From CAZEDK01 sp964511025 (GTDB taxonomy: Bacteria > Patescibacteriota > Gracilibacteria > UBA1369 > GWF2-33-10), in NCBI GenBank assembly GCA_964511025.1, contig CAZEDK010000050.1, forward strand, positions 1 to 9,171: 9,171 bases of DNA, read 5' to 3'. A program made the translations under genes and the position numbers. Below, one piece after another: positions 1-5,433 of the stretch. How positions within the stretch are numbered: position 1 is the stretch's first letter; each line of letters begins with the position of its first letter. The notes under the pieces were generated by a model, which saw only the letters and a program-made list of their open reading frames with translations, was not told where the DNA came from and did no database searches.

Positions 1-12
1 CATTTTCCCCTC
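1..12 (-). promoter_or_regulatory. Possible Shine-Dalgarno and start codon of a minus-strand gene leaving the window
   Basis: Read on the minus strand, the edge of the window is GAGGGGAAAATG: a purine-rich GAGG about five bases before an ATG at 3..1. A TATACT hexamer at 52..47 could be the -10 box, with only a weak TTAAAC-like -35. Together these suggest a minus-strand gene that starts here and runs out of the window, divergent from the gene at 244. No coding sequence is visible to confirm it. This is the only clear Shine-Dalgarno-like site at a possible start apart from livG. Confidence 0.35.
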
Positions 13-50
13 ATTACTCTTAAATACCGAAATCCATTTTGTTTTTAGTA

Positions 51-169
51 TATTGTTGCATAAATGAATGTTTAAAAAAGTATTCGTATTATGCCATACA
101 GTCCGCTTAAACACTATACTTTTTCACGTTTTTTATCCTCTTTTTGCAAGCCTCTTTTTTCAACAGTCT
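51..169. repeat. Imperfect direct repeat, copy A
   Basis: This block matches 1362-1481 in the same orientation with almost no length change. The first 16 bases (TATTGTTGCATAAATG) are identical in both copies, and the block ends in CTCTTTTTGCAAG...CTTTTTTCAACRGTCT. On the minus strand both copies contain the same 17-codon tail ending in TAG (see 114-169), so the repeat looks like the 3' end and downstream flank of a duplicated minus-strand gene. Similarity fades near 30-50 on the left and stops near 169, just before the promoter of the next gene. Confidence 0.75.
114..169 (-). pseudogene. C-terminal remnant of an unknown minus-strand protein (copy A)
   Basis: On the minus strand the frame reads TVEKRGLQKEDKKREKV and then TAG at 116..114. 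The same tail, TVEKRDLQKEDKKCEKV-TAG, occurs at 1426-1481. Of the seven base differences within these 17 codons, five are silent third-position changes, as expected if this frame once encoded protein. The rest of the gene is missing: upstream on the minus strand the sequence changes to the promoter region of the gene at 244. The family is not recognised; the tail is rich in Lys and Glu. Confidence 0.45.
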
Positions 170-181
170 CAAGACTAAAAT

Positions 182-210
182 TTGTAAAAAATTACCAAAC
201 AATGTATAAT
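182..210 (+). promoter_or_regulatory. Sigma-70-type promoter for the gene at 244
   Basis: TTGTAA at 182-187 and a consensus TATAAT at 205-210 are separated by exactly 17 bp. The predicted transcription start is near 217, which leaves a leader of about 27 nt before the ATG at 244. The leader has no Shine-Dalgarno sequence. The promoter lies downstream of the in-frame ATG at 91, which argues against that longer start. Confidence 0.6.
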
Positions 211-243
211 CGTAAGATTTACATTTTAATTTTAACTTCGATC

Positions 244-1254
244 ATGCAAACACAAAATAAAATCTATATTGGACTGGCTGCGATTGTAATGATAGCTAGC
301 ATCGCAATATTATCTCAATCTGAATCATCACAAAAAGTACAAGGCAACATTGCCGGCAGAATGACTAGCATCAAATCTCAAACCCTAAAAACAGTAGACG
401 CTTTCGATGCTTATATCAATGGAAGCACCGGCTTAACATTTAACACAGACAAACAACAAATTGACATAGCCAAAAGCATAATCTGTATATCTTTCAATTC
501 ATCATTTGCAACAAACAACGTCAATATATCATTACCAATGATATTATCAATTGCAGATACTGCAAATAGCAAAACATACAAACTTGATACAAAAACTTTA
601 AATCTTTCTACTGCAGATATTATCGCAAAAACAGTGAGCGATGTAACAAACTATAGTTATTGCGAACCAACTATATTATCGTTTCCACTTAAATCTGATA
701 CAACATTAACAGCCGGACAATCATACACTGCTACATTAACTTTGGATCCGGATAATCTATACAAAGAACAGGACACGTCAAAAAAATCAAAAGAAGATAA
801 CAATACATTAAATGGGACATTCATGTTTGACATACCAACAAAATACAAACCTGATCTGATAGCTACAAACATTGCAATCAGTAGTGATAAAAATGTAAGC
901 TGGCAGGTTTGCGATAAAAACTTCGCAAATTCAAAAAAATATTATACAGGAAAAACATTTAACACAAGCATATTATTGGGCAACACAAATACAAGCGCAT
1001 ATCAATATAAAGCATATACATTAGAAGAGTCCAAATTAAACGCTGTAAGTATAAATGACACCAGCCTTACGTGTTTTTGGACTAACGCAATGAGTTTTGC
1101 AAATTACAGCTCACTTGCATTTAAAACAGGAGAAACAGTTACGGCTACTATTCAAGCTGATATAATCAATTCAAAAGATACATCCTCCTCACCAAACGGC
1201 TATATCATTGAAAGTGATGAAAAAAATACTTTTACAAAAAGTATAACTTGGTAG
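244..1254 (+). CDS. Secreted or membrane-anchored protein with two similar beta-rich halves, unknown function
   Basis: The protein has 336 residues. Residues 6-24 form a hydrophobic segment (KIYIGLAAIVMIASIAILS) that would act as a signal peptide or N-terminal anchor; no clear cleavage site or lipobox Cys is seen. The rest is rich in Ser, Thr, Asn and Lys and lacks further membrane segments, as expected for an extracytoplasmic protein. It looks like two related domains. Each carries two Cys and ends with a comparable strand pattern: 'TLTAGQSYTATLTLD' in the first and 'FKTGETVTATIQAD' in the second. The second half begins with PDLIATNIAIS, which resembles the start of CARDB/Ig-like adhesion domains. 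The frame is open back to an ATG at 91, but 91-169 belongs to a repeat also found in non-coding sequence, and a good promoter sits at 182-210. I therefore chose 244. The start at 202 is a less likely alternative because it overlaps the promoter. Function is not known. Confidence 0.7.
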   Translation: MQTQNKIYIGLAAIVMIASIAILSQSESSQKVQGNIAGRMTSIKSQTLKTVDAFDAYINGSTGLTFNTDKQQIDIAKSIICISFNSSFATNNVNISLPMILSIADTANSKTYKLDTKTLNLSTADIIAKTVSDVTNYSYCEPTILSFPLKSDTTLTAGQSYTATLTLDPDNLYKEQDTSKKSKEDNNTLNGTFMFDIPTKYKPDLIATNIAISSDKNVSWQVCDKNFANSKKYYTGKTFNTSILLGNTNTSAYQYKAYTLEESKLNAVSINDTSLTCFWTNAMSFANYSSLAFKTGETVTATIQADIINSKDTSSSPNGYIIESDEKNTFTKSITW

Positions 1255-1257
1255 TAA

Positions 1258-1401
1258 TCAAAGAAATTCAAGTTTACTCACCTCTTCATTCGCCACAATC
1301 TGGATCGCAGCATGAACAATATTCAGGCTCTCATAATTAATTTCATCCTGTCTTTTTGAAATATTGTTGCATAAATGATTTGTTAAAAAATCTAAAATCA
1401 T
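1258..1401 (-). CDS. Small minus-strand open frame, 47 residues, unknown and possibly a gene remnant
   Basis: ATG at 1401..1399 opens a frame ending at TGA (1260..1258) and containing KRQDEINYESLNIVHAAIQI followed by VANEEVSKLEFL. The 1261-1340 part is clearly richer in G+C than its neighbours and its composition looks protein-like (amphipathic, with no low-complexity runs). The N-terminal part passes through the conserved core of repeat copy B. No ribosome-binding site is visible. It converges on the gene ending at 1254, with three bases between the two stops. I do not recognise the family. It may be a small gene, the end of a lost gene, or chance. Confidence 0.3.
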   Translation of the reverse strand: MILDFLTNHLCNNISKRQDEINYESLNIVHAAIQIVANEEVSKLEFL

Positions 1402-1481
1402 TATGCCGGAAAACCCGCTTCAGTGCTATACCTTTTCACATTTCTTGTCCTCTTTTTGCAAGTCCCTTTTTTCAACGGTCT
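1362..1481. repeat. Imperfect direct repeat, copy B
   Basis: This is the partner of 51-169. It starts with the same 16-base identical core, TATTGTTGCATAAATG, and ends with TTTTTTCAACGGTCT. Unlike copy A it is followed by more of the decayed minus-strand gene (to about 1664), so copy B keeps the longer version. The two copies bracket the secreted-protein gene at 244-1254, which could therefore be the cargo of a duplication or recombination event. Confidence 0.75.
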
Positions 1482-1664
1482 TTTTCTTTTCTTCATTTAG
1501 TATATTCCAATTTATAAATGTACCCTGAAAAGAGGGTGCGAGAGAAGCAATTTCAGTTAAAATTTTAACTGAAGAAAAGCTTTTTGTTTTTCTTGATTCA
1601 TAATGTTTGCAAATTCAGTATCGGTATAAAAGTACTCTATTTTGTCTAAATTTTCAAAGGACAA
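1426..1664 (-). pseudogene. Frameshifted gene for a small unknown protein
   Basis: Two overlapping minus-strand frames read as one protein. The first runs from a possible TTG start at 1664 and reads SFENLDKIEYFYTDTEFANI, then MNQEKQKAFLQ, before a TAA at 1559..1557. The second continues with KILTEIASLAPSFQGTFINW, then NILNEEKKKTVEKRDLQ and a charged tail to TAG at 1428..1426. Restoring a single missing base near 1557, inside a 22-bp palindrome, gives 79 codons plus a stop. The tail is repeated at 114-169 with mostly silent differences, which supports this being a real former coding sequence. An ATG at 1671..1669 would need a second frameshift. I do not recognise the family. It is divergent from the membrane-protein gene at 1731. 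Confidence 0.5.
1552..1573. repeat. Perfect 22-bp palindrome
   Basis: The arms TTCAGTTAAAA and TTTTAACTGAA meet with no spacer. On the + strand the palindrome is followed by GAAAAGC and a T-rich stretch (1580-1593). It could be read as a weak terminator-like structure for the + strand, but the stem is AT-rich and the T run is several bases away. It lies within the minus-strand pseudogene at the position where the reading frame breaks. Confidence 0.6.
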
Positions 1665-1673
1665 GACTCATTT

Positions 1674-1702
1674 TTGACTATATATAGGTAAGAATATATA
1701 CT
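1674..1702 (+). promoter_or_regulatory. Sigma-70-type promoter for the membrane protein-livG-livF unit
   Basis: TTGACT at 1674-1679 and TATACT at 1697-1702 are spaced by exactly 17 bp. The predicted start near 1709 gives a leader of about 22 nt before the ATG at 1731, without a Shine-Dalgarno sequence. No comparable promoter is evident in the short gaps before livG (9 nt) and livF (74 nt), so this is the best candidate for driving the whole 1731-4429 unit. Confidence 0.6.
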
Positions 1703-1730
1703 GGCACATATATCATTAATCAAAAATAAT

Positions 1731-2870
1731 ATGTTATTTTTACAGGAAAATTTAAAATTTGATTATAGACCGTCAATTTTTGGCAAAATTATTCTCAATT
1801 TCTTTAGCTTGTTATTTGTGGTGATTGGACTTGCTACTCTATATATGAGCTACGAATGGCTAGTAAATAATTTTAGCGATAATATATCTACGGCTTTGCT
1901 TCTTGCCGGTATTATCATTTTTACAACTATAGCCGGTTTCTTTATCAAATATATGACTTTGAAACATTTAGGACCGGAGGCGATTTATTTTGATAATATG
2001 AATAAAACAGTAATGATCGAAGAGAATGGTCAAAGTAGCATTTTGACACCTTTTAGTGATATCAAAAATATTCTTATCAGAGAGCATGTTTCAACCAGTC
2101 ATGGCAATAGTTCAGTCAATCGAGGGATATATAGAGAATATATTCTCTATATAGAAAAATATGATTTGTCAAGCTGGGATTTGTATATTAGCTCTTCGGA
2201 AAAAGAAGCGTGTGATATTAAGGATTACTTATATACTCATCTTGAAATAAAAAACAACAATCCAACTGCTAATAATAACGGAAATAGTTTACCTATTGGC
2301 ATTCAAGAAATAGAAAATAAAACTTATATTTGGCAAGATGTATCTGATAAAAAACGTTATTTGATTTCTATTTTTATGATTATTGGATTCTTATTGGCCG
2401 CTACAGGTGGCGCTTTAAAAATTCTTAATTCAAATCAAATTTTTGGTATTATTATTATAATTTTTGTGTTTGGCATTATGTTATTTGCGCTGAAGAACTT
2501 GATTGGCTGTCTTAAACAGGAATATAAACTTAAATTAGATCAAAATACAATTTATTATTATGAGAAAAAGTTTTTAAGCTCTTGGAAAGAAAAAGATATA
2601 AAAATAACTGATATTGGGACTTTGGATTATTCTTTTTATCTAACTGACAGTCAAAATAGCGATAATTTTAATATTTTGATCATTAAAAAAGATGCTCTGG
2701 ATGAATTTCGCAAACTGAAAACTGAAAAAATTGATAATATTATTGACGCTTTTACAACTATCACTAGCATTGCCAAAAACAGTTACAAAATTGCCGTACC
2801 AGGTCATAGCCTTACTGTTATTTCTGAATTTAAAAGTTATCTTAGCAGTAAGATAAATATATCGCAATAA
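1731..2870 (+). CDS. Four-helix membrane protein with duplicated helix-pair plus soluble-domain unit, unknown function
   Basis: The protein has 379 residues. Hydrophobic helices are at about 20-42, 55-75, 210-231 and 237-259. Each pair is followed by a soluble, beta-rich region (about 80-172 and 262-379). The two halves are laid out alike: after each helix pair comes a short basic/aromatic stretch, then strands of the type 'AIYFDNMNKTVMIEENG' and 'KLKLDQNTIYYYEKKF'. This layout resembles bacterial PH-domain-like (bPH2/YdbT-type) membrane proteins, but I cannot confirm the family. A Ser/Asn-rich linker at 173-190 joins the halves. The stop lies 9 nt before livG, so co-transcription is likely. 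The coding strand is T-rich whereas livG and livF are A-rich, which hints at a different history. A perfect 26-bp palindrome falls inside the gene at 2128-2153. Confidence 0.75.
   Translation: MLFLQENLKFDYRPSIFGKIILNFFSLLFVVIGLATLYMSYEWLVNNFSDNISTALLLAGIIIFTTIAGFFIKYMTLKHLGPEAIYFDNMNKTVMIEENGQSSILTPFSDIKNILIREHVSTSHGNSSVNRGIYREYILYIEKYDLSSWDLYISSSEKEACDIKDYLYTHLEIKNNNPTANNNGNSLPIGIQEIENKTYIWQDVSDKKRYLISIFMIIGFLLAATGGALKILNSNQIFGIIIIIFVFGIMLFALKNLIGCLKQEYKLKLDQNTIYYYEKKFLSSWKEKDIKITDIGTLDYSFYLTDSQNSDNFNILIIKKDALDEFRKLKTEKIDNIIDAFTTITSIAKNSYKIAVPGHSLTVISEFKSYLSSKINISQ
2128..2153. repeat. Perfect 26-bp palindrome inside the membrane-protein gene
   Basis: The arms TATATAGAGAATA and TATTCTCTATATA meet with no spacer. 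They encode residues of about 133-141 (IYREYILYI), in the soluble part of the first half. Such an arrangement could extrude as a cruciform or fold as an RNA hairpin. No role is evident. Confidence 0.6.
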
Positions 2871-2875
2871 AAGGA
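2871..2875 (+). promoter_or_regulatory. Shine-Dalgarno sequence of livG
   Basis: The sequence AAGGATCTAATG places AAGGA directly after the stop codon of the upstream gene and four bases before the livG ATG at 2880. It fixes the start and suggests translational coupling with the membrane-protein gene. Most other starts in the window lack such a site. Confidence 0.5.
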
Positions 2876-2879
2876 TCTA

Positions 2880-3635
2880 ATGGAATTACTCGAAATAAAA
2901 AACATCTCAAAATCATTCAATGGCATTAAAGCTTTGAACAATTTAAGTTTTGAAGTGAAAAAAGGTGACATTATAGGACTTATCGGACCAAATGGCTCTG
3001 GCAAATCCACTTTTTTCAATGTATTAATGAATATTTTAAAAAAAAATAATGGCACAGCACATTTTAAAGGTTTCGATATCACAAATTTAAAAACATACGA
3101 GATCGCATCATTCGGTATAAGCAGAACATTTCAAGACAGCAAAAATCTTCCACAAATAAGCGTTAGTGAAAATTTAGACATTGCATTTCAATACAAAAAC
3201 GACATCTCACTTAAAAATGTCTTTTTCAAAAGAAAAAAATTAAAAGAGGAAGAAAAATTGAATGCTACAAAAATAAAAGAAATGCTAAAAGAATTTGGAT
3301 TGGAAGCGAAATTTAAGAGTTTCGCAAAAAATTTAAGCTATGGACAAAGCAAACTTTTGGAAATATTAAAACTGCAAGCAAGCGATAATGAGCTTATACT
3401 ACTTGACGAGCCATTTTCTGGACTTTTTGAAGAAATGATAAAAGTAATCACTAAAATAATCAGAAAAATGACTGAAGATGGGAAAACAATTATTCTTGTT
3501 GAACATAATATGAAATTGATTTCAGAAATTACAGATAAAGTAATAGTATTAGACGCAGGAACAAAAATTGCCGAAGGAAAATTCGATGAAATAAAAAAAA
3601 TGCCAATTGTGATAGAAAGCTATTTGGGAAAGTAA
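2880..3635 (+). CDS. livG: Branched-chain amino-acid type ABC importer, ATPase LivG
   Basis: The protein has 251 residues, normal for LivG. It is one of two cytoplasmic ATPases that power the LivK-LivHM importer. Motifs are in order: Walker A GPNGSGKST (36-44), Q-loop Gln85 in FQDSKNLP, LivG-type signature LSYGQ (152-156), Walker B LILLDE (172-177) and switch His209 in LVEHN. The LSYGQ signature and the charged insertion at about 105-140 are typical of LivG as opposed to LivF. One oddity is that the D-loop reads SGLFEEM, where the family usually has a Gly-[Leu/Met]-Asn-Pro-type sequence. It follows the membrane-protein gene by 9 nt and precedes livF by 74 nt. The usual liv order places livG after livM on the same strand; here it faces livM from the opposite strand. 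The substrate cannot be read from the ATPase. Confidence 0.93.
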   Translation: MELLEIKNISKSFNGIKALNNLSFEVKKGDIIGLIGPNGSGKSTFFNVLMNILKKNNGTAHFKGFDITNLKTYEIASFGISRTFQDSKNLPQISVSENLDIAFQYKNDISLKNVFFKRKKLKEEEKLNATKIKEMLKEFGLEAKFKSFAKNLSYGQSKLLEILKLQASDNELILLDEPFSGLFEEMIKVITKIIRKMTEDGKTIILVEHNMKLISEITDKVIVLDAGTKIAEGKFDEIKKMPIVIESYLGK

Positions 3636-3641
3636 GTACAA

Positions 3642-3706
3642 AGGATAAAGGAAAAAGTACAAAGAAAAGCAACAAACTTTATCCTTTATCCCTTATCCTT
3701 TATCCT
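3642..3706. repeat. GGATAAAGG / CCTTTATCC word repeats forming a hairpin between livG and livF
   Basis: The gap before livF contains AGGATAAAGGA at 3642-3652 and its exact reverse complement at 3696-3706. Further CTTTATCC words at 3678-3705 allow several pairing registers. AAGTACAAAG is also repeated nearby. The structure ends three bases before the livF ATG at 3710, in place of a ribosome-binding site. It could be a simple expanded repeat, or an mRNA hairpin that tunes livF translation relative to livG. Confidence 0.6.
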
Positions 3707-3709
3707 AAA

Positions 3710-4429
3710 ATGCACAAAATCCTTCAAATCCAAAATCTTACAACTTTCTACGGTGAACACAAAATCCTCGACGATTTATCAATGCAATTAAATGAAGGCG
3801 AAATCCTCATGCTTGTAGGCGCAAATGGCACAGGTAAATCAACTCTACTCAAAACTATTTTTGGACTAATCAAAACAAAAAGCGGTAAAATAATTTTTGA
3901 AAACAACGAAATCATTCCACAACCTCACAAAATGGTAGAAATTGGAATATCTTATGTACCTCAAGAATCTAGAGTTTTTCCAAACATGACAATTGAAGAA
4001 AATATAAGAATTGGCGCATATATAATTAACGACAAAGAGTTAGAAAATGAAAGACTTCAAGAAATATTTGAAATTTTTCCACTACTCAAATCAAAAGCCA
4101 AACACAAAGCCTCAAACTTAAGTGGCGGTCAAATGCAAATCACAGCTCTGGCTAGGGCAATGATGCTTAAACCAAGAATATTAATGCTGGATGAACCTTC
4201 AATCGGACTCGCTCCAAAAGTAGTCAAAGAAATCTTTGAAAAAATTGTAGATATTAACAAAAAATTCAATACATCAATAATAGTAGTTGAGCATAATCTC
4301 AAAACTCTTTTAAATATAGCAGACAGAGCATTGATTTTGGCTAAAGGGAAAATTGTGAAAGAAGGAAAACCAAAAGAATTGCTTCAATCAAAGATTCTGG
4401 AAGAAGTGTTTTTTGGAAAGATGGCGTAA
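3710..4429 (+). CDS. livF: Branched-chain amino-acid type ABC importer, ATPase LivF
   Basis: The protein has 239 residues, normal for LivF, the second ATPase of the importer and expected to pair with LivG. Walker A GANGTGKST is at 37-45, Q-loop Gln85 in YVPQE, signature LSGGQMQ at 137-143, Walker B RILMLDEPSIGLAP at 156-169 and switch His195 in VVEHN. The stretches GISYVPQESRVFPNMTIEEN and DEPSIGLAPKVV are hallmarks of LivF. No Shine-Dalgarno sequence is present; the ATG directly follows a hairpin-forming repeat. The gene ends the + strand unit and converges on dinD and the minus-strand livKHM block. No clear intrinsic terminator follows it. Confidence 0.94.
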   Translation: MHKILQIQNLTTFYGEHKILDDLSMQLNEGEILMLVGANGTGKSTLLKTIFGLIKTKSGKIIFENNEIIPQPHKMVEIGISYVPQESRVFPNMTIEENIRIGAYIINDKELENERLQEIFEIFPLLKSKAKHKASNLSGGQMQITALARAMMLKPRILMLDEPSIGLAPKVVKEIFEKIVDINKKFNTSIIVVEHNLKTLLNIADRALILAKGKIVKEGKPKELLQSKILEEVFFGKMA

Positions 4430-4431
4430 GA

Positions 4432-4463
4432 TAGTTATTAGTTTTTAGTCTTTAGTTATTAGT
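4432..4463 (+). repeat. TAGTTATTAGT direct repeat after livF
   Basis: TAGTTATTAGT occurs at 4432-4442 and again at 4453-4463, separated by TTTTAGTCTTT, which is made of similar words. The array begins two bases after the livF stop. It has the same style as the word repeats at 3642-3706 and 9064-9083, although the sequence is unrelated. The remainder of the gap to dinD holds only the fragment at 4468-4551. Confidence 0.65.
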
Positions 4464-4467
4464 AAAT

Positions 4468-4551
4468 TTATATCTTTTTTGTTCTGTAATTCTCGTGAGC
4501 TGATCTGACATAAATTAATTTTATTGTATTTACATCTATCACAAAAACGTT
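4468..4551 (-). pseudogene. Possible C-terminal remnant of a RelE-superfamily toxin
   Basis: The minus strand reads NVFVIDVNTIKLIYVRSAHE followed by NYRTKKI and TAA. A stop directly upstream leaves no start codon. The pattern of two hydrophobic strands followed by V-R-x-x-H-x-x-Y resembles the end of RelE/ParE/YafQ-type toxins, but 27 residues are too few to be sure. It lies just beyond the 3' end of dinD on the same strand. No antitoxin gene is nearby. Confidence 0.22.
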
Positions 4552-4569
4552 TTAAACAAAATAGATTTT

Positions 4570-5400
4570 TTAAGAATTATTTACTAATTTTATTTTATTC
4601 TCACCCTTCACCTTCCTCTCCACCTTCTTAATATCTTCTTCCGCAGGCAAACTCTCCGGTCTTATTCCCCTCGCTAGCAAAGTATTCCTTACACTTTTGT
4701 TATTCGTGACATGCTCATTTGATATTTGATTCTCTGTATCCATTCTCTTCTCTTTGGCATTAAAAATTGTAATTTCAGTTGCAAAGTCTTTTGCCTTAAG
4801 AATAATAGTGGGAGCAAAATCAGCTAGAGTTCTACCTTTTGGCACTTCCCATTTTTGTTTCATCTCCTCTGTAGAATATCCAAATAAAGCTTTATCACCT
4901 TTGCTTCTAATTATTCCAAAATTTTTGTCACTACCTATCTGCTCAAAAATAACTCCAGACAACTCTTTTTCTGCTTCAGATAGCTTCTTCCTAGCTAATA
5001 ATCTCTCAGATTCTAAGATTCTTTTTTCAATAATCTCAAATTTCCTTGTTTGAACTGCAAAATAAGTCTGCGCAAATGCAATTTCTTCTTTCCTTGGATC
5101 ACCATTTTGAGCAATAAGATAACAAGCATAACGAGTTAAAATAATATCATTTATTTCTTTTATAGCGCCTGAGCCTATTTTAACCATTTTCGTGACATCA
5201 CGAAAATGGTATTCAATAAGTTGATTAGAAACTTCACAAGAAATTTTTGCTTTAGAAATAGCATTAATAAAATTTTCCCATCTATCATAACCAAGAAGAC
5301 CTTGTAGATCTCTAGCAAACCAAAATTCTATACCTGCATCACTTTTCTTTGCATAAGATTCAAAATTTTCCGTAAGTGACTCAATAAGTTCTTTTTTCAT
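4570..5400 (-). CDS. dinD: DNA-damage-inducible protein D (DinD), BRO-N-like
   Basis: The protein has 276 residues, essentially the length of E. coli DinD. In E. coli this LexA-regulated protein is reported to antagonise RecA-dependent processes; transfer of that role here is inference. The N-terminal BRO-N-type region includes FWFARDLQGLLGYDRWENF (26-44), followed by the strongly conserved TRYACYLIAQNGDPRKEEIA (89-108) and FAQTYFAVQTRK (109-120). The C-terminal third has the DinD-typical LARGIRPESLPAEEDIKK. The frame is open to an ATG at 5460, but that would place coding sequence across the promoter at 5434-5462, so I chose the ATG at 5400. No Shine-Dalgarno sequence is visible. The gene sits between the two halves of the liv locus and has its own promoter and putative operator. 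DinD genes often move as single accessory genes, which fits an insertion. A 28-bp palindrome lies in the gene at 5183-5210. Confidence 0.92.
   Translation of the reverse strand: MKKELIESLTENFESYAKKSDAGIEFWFARDLQGLLGYDRWENFINAISKAKISCEVSNQLIEYHFRDVTKMVKIGSGAIKEINDIILTRYACYLIAQNGDPRKEEIAFAQTYFAVQTRKFEIIEKRILESERLLARKKLSEAEKELSGVIFEQIGSDKNFGIIRSKGDKALFGYSTEEMKQKWEVPKGRTLADFAPTIILKAKDFATEITIFNAKEKRMDTENQISNEHVTNNKSVRNTLLARGIRPESLPAEEDIKKVERKVKGENKIKLVNNS
5183..5210. repeat. 28-bp inverted repeat inside dinD
   Basis: The arms ACCATTTTCGTGA (5183-5195) and TCACGAAAATGGT (5198-5210) are perfectly complementary around a 2-nt centre. They encode the residues YHFRDVTKM in the conserved N-terminal half of DinD. 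The inner sequence contains GTGA and TCAC, the same outer half-sites as the putative operator at 5441-5456 but with a 2-bp instead of an 8-bp spacing. Confidence 0.6.
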
Positions 5401-5433
5401 AGATATGTGTTTAGATAATTTTAATACAAAAAC

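Noticed and set aside
51..66. The repeated core TATTGTTGCATAAATG as a dif or integron attachment site
   Set aside because: It lacks the two inverted recombinase half-sites of dif and the RYYYAAC/GTTRRRY core pairing of attC. No integrase gene is in the window.
91..243. N-terminal extension of the secreted protein from an ATG at 91
   Set aside because: Most of it (91-169) lies in a repeat that is non-coding on this strand in its other copy, and a consensus promoter at 182-210 lies within it. The hydrophobic leader begins properly after the ATG at 244.
1522..1537. ACCCT/AGGGT hairpin as a regulatory element
   Set aside because: The stem is only 5 bp with a 6-nt loop and no T run. It falls in the apparent coding frame of the minus-strand pseudogene.
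3636..3709. CRISPR-like repeat array between livG and livF
   Set aside because: The repeated words are under 12 bp, overlapping and without unique spacers, and no cas genes are nearby.
4430..4569. Shared bidirectional terminator between livF and dinD
   Set aside because: I looked for a GC stem followed by T runs on either strand and found only short AT-rich inverted repeats such as AAAACGTTTT, which are not convincing.
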